Assembly (NCBI GenBank): GCA_018268995.1
Contig: JAFDVL010000042.1
Location: forward strand, 58,604 to 120,820
DNA from: Acidobacteriota bacterium
GTDB taxonomy: Bacteria; Acidobacteriota; Blastocatellia; RBC074
DNA: 62,217 nt
Direction: 5' to 3'
This document shows, one piece after another, positions 9,218-19,200 of the stretch. Made by a program: the position numbers and the translations under genes. Position 1 is the first letter of the stretch; each line of letters opens with the position of its first letter. A model generated the notes under the pieces. That model was not told where the DNA came from, did no database searches, and was given only the letters and a program-made list of their open reading frames with translations.

Positions 9218-9389
9218 TGATCTCTTGTACGCCTAAAGGAGAAAACCTATCTTAGCGCAGGTCAATACCGCTAAACCTACCTTATAACTGTCAGCCATCA
9301 TGTATTTTACATACGATAATGCCGCAGAGTTTCGCACACTCTCGACAAAGGTGCCAGAGTTACGGAATCACTCGGCGGCAATTTTCTCG

Positions 9390-12300
9390 TTACCGATATT
9401 CACCTTGCAGAGTAAAAGCGGCCCATTCATAGGGCGCGTGGGCAGGATTGTTGCGCCACATTGCAATTTGAGCTTCACGCAAGGCGGCGGCAGGAGTCAG
9501 TTTTTCACGCAGCAATTTTTGATAGAAGATTTTCATTAACTCGACGGTTGCGCCCTCATCTACCTTCCATAAAGTCGCAATCACACGGGCGGCTCCGGCA
9601 TACATAAAGCCTCGCGTTAATGCCATCAATCCCTCACCTCGAACGTCTCTGCCAATCGCGGTTTCACAAGCGCTCAAGACCACAAGCTCTTTTGGCAGGC
9701 GCAAATTGTAAATATCGCTCAGGCGGAGGAACCCATCTTGCTTTTTCCCCTGTGGATCAAAGCGCGAAAGCACCAACCCGGAAAGCTCAGGGTAGTTGCT
9801 GTCCCAATAACCATGCGTAGCGAAGTGGAGGATTCCATATTGATTCAACTCATCCGTTTCAAGCAAAGCCCGATTGACCTCCAGGCCGGTTTTCAGCAAA
9901 AAGGCTTTCGCCCCCGCAGCTTTTTCGATTTCGTGTGCTTCTGCTGCGGTTTCGTGTAAGCGATTGAGAGGCTGGTTTTCATTGGATAAATCCACATTCC
10001 GTGTTTGAGATTGTGCTGTTCCCCCCTGACCATGAGGTCCCTTTTCTGGCTGTAGGCGAGGATCGTCTTTTTCAAAGACTGGATCAGCCAAAATCGCCAC
10101 AGAGTCTAATCGCGAAGGAGCAGGCACAGTCCGCTTTTTAAAAAAGCCCCGGATTAAATCCCAAAATGAACCCGTCTGTGAAGCTGTCGCTGGTGAATTC
10201 GCGCGCTCCTTTCTGAGCACAAAAAGAATCGAAGCCGACGGCAACGAGATGATTTCGTGATTAACAATCAACGGAGTGGCATTGGGCGTTGAGGAGTATC
10301 CTGTTCCTTCCGGCGGTTTCATTTCCGCGTTCCTCGTTCCGGCTTCCGCCTTTGGCATCGGCAATCCCGCAAAGGGGATGCGCTGCAACGCGCCGTCTGC
10401 AACCACAATCAATCGCCTACTTCCCAGTTGATTCGCAACGGGCGCAAGGATCATTTGGCTCAAGGCGGCGGCTTTGGGCCAGTATTGAGCATTTGCCTTT
10501 TTGAGGCGAAGCAATCGCCCTTCGGGCGTTTCTACTTGCTGCAACTGTGGTGCGATTAGTAGCGAGTAAACCTCACTACTCAGGGTTTCGATGATTGCAC
10601 GCTTTGGCAAAGTGAAAGCAGTCAATGAATCTTTCGTCACAGCCCATAAGTGGCTACGATCCTCCCCCAGGGCATACTCCAAAAGCATCGTGTTGTCATC
10701 CAACAGTTGTTGAATCTCGGCAGCGTGAAGGGGTTGTGGTTGCGTAAGTGCGGCATAACGTGGGCTGTTTTCTCTGATCTTCGCTCGGACATCTTCGATT
10801 TGGGAATTCAGCAATTCAATTTCCTGATTTAGCGTGGCCAGTTCACTTTGTTTTTCCTTGATGCCTGCAATTTGCAACTTGCTTTCTGCCTTGCTATTCC
10901 GCAATTGCGATAATGTCCGCTCCTGTTCAAGCAATTTCGGATCGGCTCCCTGTTTGATGTTATGTCGTGAATCATTGAGCAAATCTAACAAACTACGCGC
11001 GCGTGCCCGTTCGCTAATCGTTAAGGCATCGGCAGCTAAATTATTGGGTGAGTGTGCTTGCGGTCGTTGCATCAATACGTCTATATAAAGCTTGTATATC
11101 TGGTTCACTGATGCAAAGTATGATGTGCGAAGGTCCTGACTGGAAACTCTTGCGCGAAGAGATTCAATTAGTGCTACTGCCTTTTCAGTTTCTGCCACAG
11201 CCGCAGACCAATTTCCCTTTTTACGATGAACAGTGGCAAGATGATACCGCGTCTGTGATTCCCCAAAGCGATCTTCGGCAGCGAGATTGTAAGCTAAGGC
11301 TTGCTGATAATAAGCTGTGGCATTCTGTAAATTGCCATCTTGCTCATAAATACTTCCGATATTTATATTTAAATAGGCTCTCCAGCGAGATGTATAGGCG
11401 GGGGGATAAAGCGCCGCAGCTTGTTGAAAATACCGCATTGCGACTTTCTTTGCCCCTAATGCCTGATACATAATCCCAAGTGAACGAAGGGTGTACGCTT
11501 CAAGACGTCGGTCGTTACTTGCCCTAGCAAGTCTGCGAGCATTTTGTAAGTGATCCAAGGCCTGTTTATGATTCCCTAATATCTGGTGAAGTTCACCAAC
11601 ATACCTGGAAAGTAGCGTTTCGTCTTCGCGGTAACCAACCGCCTGAGCTAGTAGCAGCGCTTTTTCACGGTACTCCAAGGCCTTTTTGGGATCACCTAAT
11701 TCCTCATAAACAAACCCAAGACCTCCAATCAAACTATATTCCGTAACTCTATCTCCTCCTTTCTGCAATATTGAGAAAGCCAATTTATAGGTATTTAGCG
11801 CCGCCTGTTTATCACCGATAGTTGAATAAGAATGCCCGATGATCATCAAGGCCCTGGCTTCACCACGTTTATCCCTGGCTTTTTGATAAAGTTGTAATCC
11901 TTGCTTCCCCAGATTTATTGATTTTTGATATTGCCCCAGATAGTAGTAAGAATAGGCCGTACCAATCATCGTTTCAGCTTGTTCTTCGTAATCTTCCAGT
12001 TCCTGCCAAAGCCTGAGAGCATCACCGAATATGCGTATTGCGATAACGGGTTTCTCTAAAACATTATTTATCTCGCCCTGGTTTGTGAGGGATTGCGCCA
12101 GTCCTCTTTTGTAATCAACAAACTGGCTTATTTCCTGGGCTTGTCTGCATGTCTCCTCGGCTTTCCCTCGTTTGCCTTGTTGAAGAAATAAAATGCTTTG
12201 ATCACTAAGCACATCTGCTTTGGCTCTTAAATCACCACATTGATCGTATAATGTAAGAGCTTGCTCATAATTACCTAAAGCCTGTTCCAGATTCCCTATT

Positions 12301-12926
12301 AAATGATACGTGTTGCCTATCCGGCGTAAGACATAAGCTCTTTCTTTTTTCTGTCCTAACTTTTTTAAAATTTCAGCAGCCAGTTGATATTGTCCTAAGG
12401 CGTCGTGATAAAGACTCTCATTACATTCATCAACTAATTGGTCTGCTTTAGCAATACTTTTTTCTGCGTCTATAACTAATTGATCAGAGGCTAGAACCAC
12501 GCGTTTTTCATCTATATTCAGTTCATAGACAACCGGAGTATCTGTCGGAGAGTGTACCTGCAATATGAATTCAGTTGCTTTCTCAGTCAATATGGATATC
12601 GGCGTGAGGGTTCCCACTCGACTAAGCATCTCAACTATTTCTTTGTGATCCTGGCTGATTAATCGAATGGATACTTTACCGCTCTGTTGAATTAAGGCAA
12701 GGCGTACATATTCACGAGCATTCAACTGAATTCTGTAGGAGTGTGTCTGATTAGCAAGGATTTGCTTTTTGACTGAATGTTCTAATAAGTGCAGTGAAGA
12801 AGCTCTATAGAGCCCGCAGCTTGTGACACCAAAGAGAAAAAATAAAAGCGAAATAGCTGCCCGAAGACTCAATTTCCTTCTGACAGCTATCTCGTTTATT
12901 TTGTCTGCATTAGTTATGCTCCACAT
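9390..12926 (-). CDS. TPR-CHAT lipoprotein (clan CD caspase-like protease)
   Basis: Large protein of 1178 residues. After an N-terminal hydrophobic segment comes a lipobox-like VTSC at about residue 37, so it is probably an exported lipoprotein. Next are a short beta-rich pre-peptidase-like domain (about 55-135) and at least a dozen tetratricopeptide repeats (about 150-610). A helical linker follows, and then a C-terminal CHAT domain with catalytic His1038 in HFATHG and Cys1087 in VLSACETA. The longer frame opens at TTG 12938; ATG 12926 with AGG 5 nt before it is more credible. It starts 15 nt after the clostripain gene ends, so the two are one transcription unit. The TPR part is visibly more AT-rich than the CHAT part. 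CHAT domains are caspase relatives; the target here is unknown. Confidence 0.9.
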   Translation of the reverse strand: MWSITNADKINEIAVRRKLSLRAAISLLFFLFGVTSCGLYRASSLHLLEHSVKKQILANQTHSYRIQLNAREYVRLALIQQSGKVSIRLISQDHKEIVEMLSRVGTLTPISILTEKATEFILQVHSPTDTPVVYELNIDEKRVVLASDQLVIDAEKSIAKADQLVDECNESLYHDALGQYQLAAEILKKLGQKKERAYVLRRIGNTYHLIGNLEQALGNYEQALTLYDQCGDLRAKADVLSDQSILFLQQGKRGKAEETCRQAQEISQFVDYKRGLAQSLTNQGEINNVLEKPVIAIRIFGDALRLWQELEDYEEQAETMIGTAYSYYYLGQYQKSINLGKQGLQLYQKARDKRGEARALMIIGHSYSTIGDKQAALNTYKLAFSILQKGGDRVTEYSLIGGLGFVYEELGDPKKALEYREKALLLAQAVGYREDETLLSRYVGELHQILGNHKQALDHLQNARRLARASNDRRLEAYTLRSLGIMYQALGAKKVAMRYFQQAAALYPPAYTSRWRAYLNINIGSIYEQDGNLQNATAYYQQALAYNLAAEDRFGESQTRYHLATVHRKKGNWSAAVAETEKAVALIESLRARVSSQDLRTSYFASVNQIYKLYIDVLMQRPQAHSPNNLAADALTISERARARSLLDLLNDSRHNIKQGADPKLLEQERTLSQLRNSKAESKLQIAGIKEKQSELATLNQEIELLNSQIEDVRAKIRENSPRYAALTQPQPLHAAEIQQLLDDNTMLLEYALGEDRSHLWAVTKDSLTAFTLPKRAIIETLSSEVYSLLIAPQLQQVETPEGRLLRLKKANAQYWPKAAALSQMILAPVANQLGSRRLIVVADGALQRIPFAGLPMPKAEAGTRNAEMKPPEGTGYSSTPNATPLIVNHEIISLPSASILFVLRKERANSPATASQTGSFWDLIRGFFKKRTVPAPSRLDSVAILADPVFEKDDPRLQPEKGPHGQGGTAQSQTRNVDLSNENQPLNRLHETAAEAHEIEKAAGAKAFLLKTGLEVNRALLETDELNQYGILHFATHGYWDSNYPELSGLVLSRFDPQGKKQDGFLRLSDIYNLRLPKELVVLSACETAIGRDVRGEGLMALTRGFMYAGAARVIATLWKVDEGATVELMKIFYQKLLREKLTPAAALREAQIAMWRNNPAHAPYEWAAFTLQGEYR

Positions 12927-12941
12927 CGTGGCCTGCAAGGG

Positions 12942-14480
12942 TTATTGAACCGCACTCTTCGTTTTTTTCACCCGAAGGAAAAAGATGGGTGAGTTTTTCA
13001 TCGCTCCTTGCTTTAACCGCCCTCGCGGACCATCTGGTGGAACGCGTGGGCCATCTGGTGGAACACGTGGACCATCTGGTGGAGCTTTGCCATCGTTCGT
13101 AAAATCGGACAAGACTGGAATGACAATCGGAGTTTCAGTTTGCGTGATTTTCACTTCTTCCAAAGACTTATCCAGTGGCTGTTCAGGAGTTGCTCTTGAA
13201 TCACCACGCATTTTTCTTTGCGTCTGCTCAACATATTGCTTGAGAAAACTACCCCATTTTGTATCTTTTGCAAATGAAAGTCCCCTGCAATATTGTCTGA
13301 GTGAACGAGAGTCTTTCCAAGGGAAAAATATAGACAGTCCATGCGAATGCTGGAAGGAGGGCCCGTAATAAGCTGAATGCTGTACAACATTCTGAATGAT
13401 TTTTTGCACCTCGACGCATGCATTCGCAATTTCCGGAACAGGACAGTTATTGCCCTGCAAGAGTTCACAAAAATCCCAAAGATCAGTGTATTGCTCTGAT
13501 TGATAGGACTGTGCGCGCCAGTGCGCAAGGAGGATGGCATCCTGCACCGCAGAATTCGATAAATTATCCATCATTAACTCTGCTAAGGTCTTAATCGCAT
13601 CAGCCAATTCGCTCATCTGTGTGAGGTCACAAACCGATTGATCGGTCGAGAGTCCAGCAGCAGCGAAATTTTTGTAGTATGCGGTATGTTCGTCAACAAT
13701 TGTCTCGGCAAGCTGGTTTGCGCCCATCGTCGGATTAGAATTCAGCGTCGTCAGTATCGGACGATATGGCCATCCGGTTTCCGGCTCAAAACCTTCAGAA
13801 CCAACCAATAACTCAACAGAGTTGCGCACCTCATACCCCACCTCTACCATACTCATCAGGCAACTATCCATTCCTAAAATATCTATTTTGCGTTTCAGCA
13901 TAGACTGCTTGATCGCAGTTAGAACTTTCTTTAAATCAGTAATGCTGAGACTGCCTTTGGGATTGTCACTGGTGAGAAAATCTCCTACGGCACCGCTGCC
14001 GTGCCCCGATAAAACGAGCAAGTATTTTTCTGCTGGATGTTTGGTAATAGAGGTTTCAAGGAAAGACTGGAGCAGCCGATAGTCTGATGCACTTTCGATG
14101 ATTTCAGGTTTGGCCTTCTTACCACCAACTAATTTCTTAGCGCTGGGAATTTGACAATTAAAGTCTTTTCCCAAGTCTTCAAGCAAAGCAGGTCTCCCAT
14201 TGAATAAGACTCCCTGCGTTTTTTGATTAAAGACAAATTTCTGGGTTTTTACTTCTGGCGGGATAGAATCGAAGAGTGCGATTGCCTCCACCTGGTCGCT
14301 AAACTCTACACTCTTGATCTCGGTCAAAGCCCATACACTTTCTCCTGCCAGCGTATTATCACCAGCCATGTACACCATTACCGTCCACTGGTTTTTGTTG
14401 CCTGTCATATCAGAGGCATCCTGCCTTTTTCCCGACTTTGATTTTTTTAGACTCCCATTGCCTGATTTCTTTTTGGCCAT
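12942..14480 (-). CDS. clostripain-family (C11) cysteine protease, cytoplasmic
   Basis: Cysteine endopeptidase of 512 residues, clan CD. The domain begins WTVMVYMAGDNTLA (about 32-45), with catalytic His160 in LSGHGSG and Cys207 in GMDSCLMS, both in the order expected for family C11. There is no signal peptide. The N-terminus is a Lys/Ser-rich tail (MAKKKSGNGS...), so the enzyme should stay in the cytoplasm, unlike secreted clostripain. The C-terminal tail holds three PPDGPR[VG] repeats and a basic end. GGAG lies 6 nt before the ATG. The next gene is a TPR-CHAT lipoprotein, a second clan CD protease, only 15 nt away. The pair could form a two-protease response module; that role is inference. 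Confidence 0.9.
   Translation of the reverse strand: MAKKKSGNGSLKKSKSGKRQDASDMTGNKNQWTVMVYMAGDNTLAGESVWALTEIKSVEFSDQVEAIALFDSIPPEVKTQKFVFNQKTQGVLFNGRPALLEDLGKDFNCQIPSAKKLVGGKKAKPEIIESASDYRLLQSFLETSITKHPAEKYLLVLSGHGSGAVGDFLTSDNPKGSLSITDLKKVLTAIKQSMLKRKIDILGMDSCLMSMVEVGYEVRNSVELLVGSEGFEPETGWPYRPILTTLNSNPTMGANQLAETIVDEHTAYYKNFAAAGLSTDQSVCDLTQMSELADAIKTLAELMMDNLSNSAVQDAILLAHWRAQSYQSEQYTDLWDFCELLQGNNCPVPEIANACVEVQKIIQNVVQHSAYYGPSFQHSHGLSIFFPWKDSRSLRQYCRGLSFAKDTKWGSFLKQYVEQTQRKMRGDSRATPEQPLDKSLEEVKITQTETPIVIPVLSDFTNDGKAPPDGPRVPPDGPRVPPDGPRGRLKQGAMKNSPIFFLRVKKTKSAVQ
13027..13084 (-). repeat. 21-bp tandem repeat in clostripain gene
   Basis: Two complete 21-bp units (GGACCATCTGGTGGAACGCG plus T, then a variant) and a partial third encode PPDGPRV PPDGPRV PPDGPRG. 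The near-perfect DNA identity points to recent slippage expansion, so copy number may vary between strains. Confidence 0.85.
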
Positions 14481-14803
14481 TGATTCTCCTGATTCAGTAA
14501 GAATTGAAAGCGGGTTGTGATCGAGCTTTCGAGTCTGGCAACGCCACCCACTTCAGCTCAAAATTGCCACAGCGACAGATTGAAGCAATTATTTAGCTGA
14601 AATGAGAGCGAATGATTAATAAAGTAACGATCTGTGTATTTCTGGCTGAGGACGCATATTCTCTTCCGCGCAATGCCAGAACATAACAGTTTCTGACTGC
14701 GAGCATTCGTCACTACAAGGATTGTGACGATACCGGGAAACATAAAATCTTAATTCGATTGCTTTGCTTACGACTGATCGTAGCTAACCTAACATACGTC
14801 TCT

Positions 14804-15076
14804 CTAGGGTTCAAGACCTTCAATTGCGGCAACCAAGTGTTGATTATCATCAAAAGTAATACTGATTTCCCTTGTCATCTGAGAATGAAAGAAATCTGAA
14901 AAACATTTCATAAAAAATCCTGGCAATCTTATTTTTTCATGAAACGTAGCTTGTGAATCTGCTCGATTTACAGTAATCCGTGCCCAGGTGGTGACATTCT
15001 GGATAAGCTCAGGCGCTTCAATTTGCCTCTTACGATTGCACCTCCTCAGTCGTCTCACCTCATCTATCCAATCCAA
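14804..15076 (-). CDS. possible small protein upstream of clostripain gene
   Basis: Candidate ORF of 90 residues that I do not recognise, starting at TTG with AAGG 4 nt upstream. The N-terminus is basic (EVRRLRRCNRKR) and the C-terminus reads ITFDDNQHLVAAIEGLEP. It lies on the same strand, about 320 nt before the clostripain start, so it could belong to that operon. With no ATG and no family match this may be a chance ORF. The rest of the gap on either side of it (14481-14803 and 15077-15166) shows no other gene. Confidence 0.25.
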   Translation of the reverse strand: MDWIDEVRRLRRCNRKRQIEAPELIQNVTTWARITVNRADSQATFHEKIRLPGFFMKCFSDFFHSQMTREISITFDDNQHLVAAIEGLEP

Positions 15077-15166
15077 TCTGCCTTTTTACTTATTATTTTT
15101 AATCAATAGGACTACTTTGCTTTTAATTCCCTCTTTCATATAATCCTTCTTGTTTGGAGTCCTGAT

Positions 15167-17125
15167 ATGCAACTACGTGATGATTTTGCCTGGCAACCCA
15201 CACAAGAAATGATGGATCGCGCTCAGCTCACGCGGTTCTTAGAATTTTGCAGCTGTGATTCATTCGTAGATTTATATCAACGTTCCATCACAGATGTAGC
15301 GTGGTTCACAGAACAACTGCTGCAATTTCTCGACCTGCAATTCGATTCCCCCTACACACAAGTCGTAGACCTGACAAACGGCATTCAATTTCCGCGATGG
15401 TGTGTTGGAGGCAAGCTCAACATTACGAAAAACTGTCTGGATCGCTGGGCGGATCAGGAAGCAACGGCCCACGCCCCGGCGGTGATTTGGGAAGGCGAAG
15501 AGGGTACTGTGCTGACCTTAAGCTATAGTGAATTGCTAAACGAGGTCGAGCGCTGTGCGGCAGGGTTGCGTGCCTGTGGATTGAAAAAAGGCGATGCAGT
15601 TGGATTGCACCTACCGATGGGGGTGGAAACCGTGATTGCAATGCTGGCCATCAACCGCATTGGCGGTATCGCAGTGCCTTTATTTTCTGGCTATGGCGCA
15701 ACCGCGATTGCTTCGCGATTGCAGGATGTTGGAGCCAAAGCATTATTTACCTGCGATGCCTTCCCACGACGAGGCAAAGCAGTTGCAGCAAAAATCGTCG
15801 CAGATCAGGCAATCAATGAATGCCCTGGCATCCTGCGCGTCTTTGTTGTGCAACGCTTACGCACGACTGTACCAATGAAGTCGGGACGCGATTTGTATTT
15901 CGATCAACTGCTCAACACAGGCGACAAGCAAATACGCCAGGGCTTTGCAGAAATCACAGATGCCGAAGACCCGCTGATTGCGATTTATACGTCAGGCACG
16001 ACAGGCAAGCCGAAAGGGATTTTGCACACGCATTGTGGCTTCCCGGTGAAAGCAGCACAGGATATGTGCCTCGGAACGGATGTGGGCCAGGGCGACCGCA
16101 TTTCGTGGGTGACAGACATTGGCTGGATGATGGGGCCGTGGCTAATTTATGGGGCGTTGATTCTGGGGGCGACGGTTGTGCTGTACGATGGCGCGCCGGA
16201 TTTCCCTGCCGCAGACCGCCTGTGGGAATTCAGCGCCAGACACAAGCTCACCACGCTTGGCATCTCACCAACATTGATTCGAGCGCTGGCGACGCAGGGC
16301 GACGAGTTGCCAGCAAAACATGATCTGCCCACATTGCGGATTCTGGCTTCCACGGGCGAGGCATGGAATCCTGAGCCGTGGTGGTGGTTGTTTGAGAAGG
16401 TCGGCAAAAAACAGATTCCCATCATCAATTACTCTGGCGGCACAGAAATTTCTGGCGGGATTTTGATGAGCAACCCGTTATTGCCCATCAAGCCCTGTGG
16501 CTTCGCTGCGCCCTGTCCTGGAATTGCTGCGGATGTTGTAGACGAAAACGGAAACTCCGTGCGCAATGCGGTCGGCGAGCTGGTGATTCGGGCACCGTGG
16601 ATCGGGATGGCGCGCGGTTTCTGGCAGGACAATGAGCGTTATCTAAACACCTACTGGTCGCGCTTTGAGAATATCTGGGTGCATGGCGATTGGGCGTTGG
16701 TGGATGACGATAACCAATGGTTCATTCTTGGTCGCAGTGACGACACGTTGAAAATCGCAGGCAAACGCGTTGGCCCCGCCGAAATCGAATCCATCCTCGT
16801 CAATCATCCGGCAGTTGTTGAAGCCGCTGCCATTGGCATTCCTGACGAACGCAAAGGCAGTGCAATGGTTGTGTTTTGCGTCCTGCGTGAAACAACCAAA
16901 ACAACAGACGAACTAGCGGGCGAGTTGAAGCATCTAATCGCCGCCCAAATGGGCAAGCCGTTGCAACCGGAACGCGTGATCTTTCTTCCCGCGCTCCCCA
17001 AAACGCGCAATGGTAAGGTGATGCGCCGAGTAATTCGCGCCGCATATTTGAACGAGAATGCAGGCGATCTGACCGCGTTAGATAATCCGGCAGCGGTCGA
17101 AGCGATTCGCAATCTAACGTCGTAA
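15167..17125 (+). CDS. AMP-forming acyl-CoA synthetase (acetyl/acetoacetyl-CoA synthetase-like)
   Basis: Activates a carboxylic acid to its CoA thioester through an acyl-adenylate. The 652-residue protein has an N-terminal ACAS-like segment (FPRWCVGGKLNITKN, about 75-90), the P-loop YTSGTTGKPKG (about 274-284), the GWMMGPW motif, the adenylate motif STGEAWNPEPW and YSGGTEISGG. The hinge VHGDWALVDD and the catalytic Lys motif PKTRNGKVMRR lie at the C-terminus. GGAG sits 7 nt before the ATG. It is the first gene of the Phe/Tyr degradation cluster, whose end products are fumarate and acetoacetate, so acetoacetate or a related short acid is a natural substrate. Substrate assignment is inference. 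Confidence 0.9.
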   Translation: MQLRDDFAWQPTQEMMDRAQLTRFLEFCSCDSFVDLYQRSITDVAWFTEQLLQFLDLQFDSPYTQVVDLTNGIQFPRWCVGGKLNITKNCLDRWADQEATAHAPAVIWEGEEGTVLTLSYSELLNEVERCAAGLRACGLKKGDAVGLHLPMGVETVIAMLAINRIGGIAVPLFSGYGATAIASRLQDVGAKALFTCDAFPRRGKAVAAKIVADQAINECPGILRVFVVQRLRTTVPMKSGRDLYFDQLLNTGDKQIRQGFAEITDAEDPLIAIYTSGTTGKPKGILHTHCGFPVKAAQDMCLGTDVGQGDRISWVTDIGWMMGPWLIYGALILGATVVLYDGAPDFPAADRLWEFSARHKLTTLGISPTLIRALATQGDELPAKHDLPTLRILASTGEAWNPEPWWWLFEKVGKKQIPIINYSGGTEISGGILMSNPLLPIKPCGFAAPCPGIAADVVDENGNSVRNAVGELVIRAPWIGMARGFWQDNERYLNTYWSRFENIWVHGDWALVDDDNQWFILGRSDDTLKIAGKRVGPAEIESILVNHPAVVEAAAIGIPDERKGSAMVVFCVLRETTKTTDELAGELKHLIAAQMGKPLQPERVIFLPALPKTRNGKVMRRVIRAAYLNENAGDLTALDNPAAVEAIRNLTS

Positions 17126-17211
17126 AGACTCGTGTTGGAATCGCGTTGGCTCGCCATTACAATACTCCCGCAGACTGGACAGTCTACGGTACAACGAAAG
17201 AGATCAGGGCT

Positions 17212-18084
17212 ATGAATGCAGTAATAAATGCCACGATCCCCACAAAAGACGACTTCTTAACCGAAGACGTTGATTTTGCTGAAATCAGTTCGCTGCCGAT
17301 AGATCATCCCGGCGCACACGATCCCGCATACCGCAACCGCCGCAACTACATCGCAGAACTCGCCGCCAATTATCGGCACGATCCGACTCACCGTATTCCC
17401 GATGTTGACTACACCAGAGAAGAAATCGAAGTCTGGCGATATGTCTTTACCCAGCTCGAAGAAGTACAGCAACGCCGCGCCTGTTCGTTTTATTTACAGG
17501 CGAAACGTGATTTAGGCTTGCACGCCGATGCGATTCCGCAACTTCGCGAGTTAAGTTACAAATTAAATCTCTTCACGGGCTTCCGCCTTGCACCGATTGA
17601 AGGGCTAGTCGAAACGCGCGCCTTTCTGACGTGGCTGGAAAAACGCACGATGCTTTGCACGCAATACGTGCGGCATCATTCGCGTCCTGACTACACGCCG
17701 GAGCCGGACATCGTACACGAAGCTATCGGCCACATCCCGATGTTCACCAACCCGGATTTTGCCGACTTTTCAAACATGGTCGGCTACGGCGCACGCATCG
17801 CTGACGAACAGCAATTGATTGAGCTTGGCCGATTGTATTGGTGGACAGTCGAATTCGGATTGATCGAAGAAGGCAGCGAAATCAAAGCCTTTGGCGCAGG
17901 ATTGTTATCGTCCTTTAGCGAGTTGGAAAACTGCTTCAATCCGAACGTGCCGAAGCAGAAGTTTGATTTGCGGACGGTCATCAACACAGAGTTTGATTAT
18001 TCGATGATGCAGCCAGTGCTGTTTATCATCCCGTCATATGGGTATTTGAAAGAAATCACGAAAGAATTCATTGGGAGTTTTTGA
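17212..18084 (+). CDS. phhA: phenylalanine 4-monooxygenase
   Basis: Pterin- and iron-dependent aromatic amino acid hydroxylase converting phenylalanine to tyrosine. The catalytic domain has the iron ligands in VHEAIGHIP (two His) and in the downstream WWTVEFGL Glu, plus the family motif around RTMLCTQYVRHHSRPDYTPEPD. At about 290 residues it matches bacterial single-domain enzymes without the mammalian regulatory domain. The longer frame begins at TTG 17146; ATG 17212 is chosen because it follows a purine-rich AGGG and the residues before it are not family-like. hppD begins 3 nt after its stop codon, so the two are cotranscribed. Confidence 0.93.
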   Translation: MNAVINATIPTKDDFLTEDVDFAEISSLPIDHPGAHDPAYRNRRNYIAELAANYRHDPTHRIPDVDYTREEIEVWRYVFTQLEEVQQRRACSFYLQAKRDLGLHADAIPQLRELSYKLNLFTGFRLAPIEGLVETRAFLTWLEKRTMLCTQYVRHHSRPDYTPEPDIVHEAIGHIPMFTNPDFADFSNMVGYGARIADEQQLIELGRLYWWTVEFGLIEEGSEIKAFGAGLLSSFSELENCFNPNVPKQKFDLRTVINTEFDYSMMQPVLFIIPSYGYLKEITKEFIGSF

Positions 18085-18087
18085 GCT

Positions 18088-19173
18088 ATGAATAATCCAT
18101 TGAAAATTCGTCAGGTTCATCACATCGAAATGTATGTCGGCAATGCCAAGCAGGCCGATTATTACTATCGCAACGCGTTCGGCTTTGAGCGCATCGCCTA
18201 CACGGGACTCGAAACCGGCAACCGCGAACAGTGTTCGTATGCGTTGCAGCAGGGCACGTTCAAGCTGTTGCTAACAACGCCGTACACGCCGCTCGATAAG
18301 GCCAGTGCGCATATTTTGAAACACGGCGATGGCGTGCGCGATGTAGCACTGGAAGTGGACGATGCTGATTTTGCGTTTGAAGAAGCGTTGGCGCGCGGGG
18401 CTGAGTCTGCCGTTGCGCCGTATTCGATCAAAGGGCCTCAAGGCGAAGTGCGCCGCTCGGCGGTGAAGGTTTACGGCGACACGATTCATTCGTTTTTCTC
18501 GAAGCGTGATTACAACGGCGTGTTTATGCCCGACTTCGTCGAATCTCGCGCGCCGGGACGCAATGCAGGCTTGCTACGATTGGATCATTTCGTCGCCAAT
18601 GTCGAGTTCGGCAAAATGACCGCGTGGGAAGATTGGTACAAGCGTGTGTTCGGACTCGAACGGTTTATGACGTTCGACGACAAGGACATTTCGACCGAAT
18701 TCACAGGCCTGAATAGCGTTGTGATGGCGAACCATTCGCGTAGCATCAAGTTCCCAATCAATGAACCCGCACCCAGCAAACGCAAAAGCCAGATCGAAGA
18801 GTACACCGACTTTTATCAAGACCCCGGCGTACAGCATATCGCGTTGCTGACGACTGACATCATCAGCACAATTCGGCAATTACGCGCAAATGGCGTCGAG
18901 TTTTTAGAAGTGCCGGATACCTACTACGAAATGCTGTCTGACCGCGTCGGCGTGATTGAAGAAGACGTTGCGACCTTGCGCGATTTGCGCATTCTGGTGG
19001 ATCGGGATGATCAGGGCTATTTGCTACAGCTCTTCACCAAACCGGTCGAAGATCGCCCGACGTTGTTCTTCGAGATCATTCAACGCAAAGGCGCGCAGGG
19101 GTTTGGCAAAGGGAATTTCAAAGCGTTGTTTGAAGCGATTGAGCGCGAGCAGGCGCGGCGAGGGACGCTTTAA
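18088..19173 (+). CDS. hppD: 4-hydroxyphenylpyruvate dioxygenase
   Basis: Fe(II) dioxygenase that converts 4-hydroxyphenylpyruvate to homogentisate. The 361-residue protein has two vicinal-oxygen-chelate domains. The iron ligands are His in LRLDHFVANV (about 166), His in GVQHIALLTTDI (about 250) and Glu in TLFFEIIQRKGAQGFGKGNF, the last being the diagnostic C-terminal signature. GGGAG lies 10 nt upstream of the ATG, inside the end of phhA. It supplies the substrate of hmgA further along the cluster. No tyrosine aminotransferase gene lies nearby. Confidence 0.96.
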   Translation: MNNPLKIRQVHHIEMYVGNAKQADYYYRNAFGFERIAYTGLETGNREQCSYALQQGTFKLLLTTPYTPLDKASAHILKHGDGVRDVALEVDDADFAFEEALARGAESAVAPYSIKGPQGEVRRSAVKVYGDTIHSFFSKRDYNGVFMPDFVESRAPGRNAGLLRLDHFVANVEFGKMTAWEDWYKRVFGLERFMTFDDKDISTEFTGLNSVVMANHSRSIKFPINEPAPSKRKSQIEEYTDFYQDPGVQHIALLTTDIISTIRQLRANGVEFLEVPDTYYEMLSDRVGVIEEDVATLRDLRILVDRDDQGYLLQLFTKPVEDRPTLFFEIIQRKGAQGFGKGNFKALFEAIEREQARRGTL

Positions 19174-19200
19174 TAGGAACACAGGCAACGTTTATCAGGG

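Noticed and set aside
13027..13084. Direct repeats as a CRISPR or origin iteron
   Set aside because: They are in frame inside the protease gene and encode a peptide repeat.
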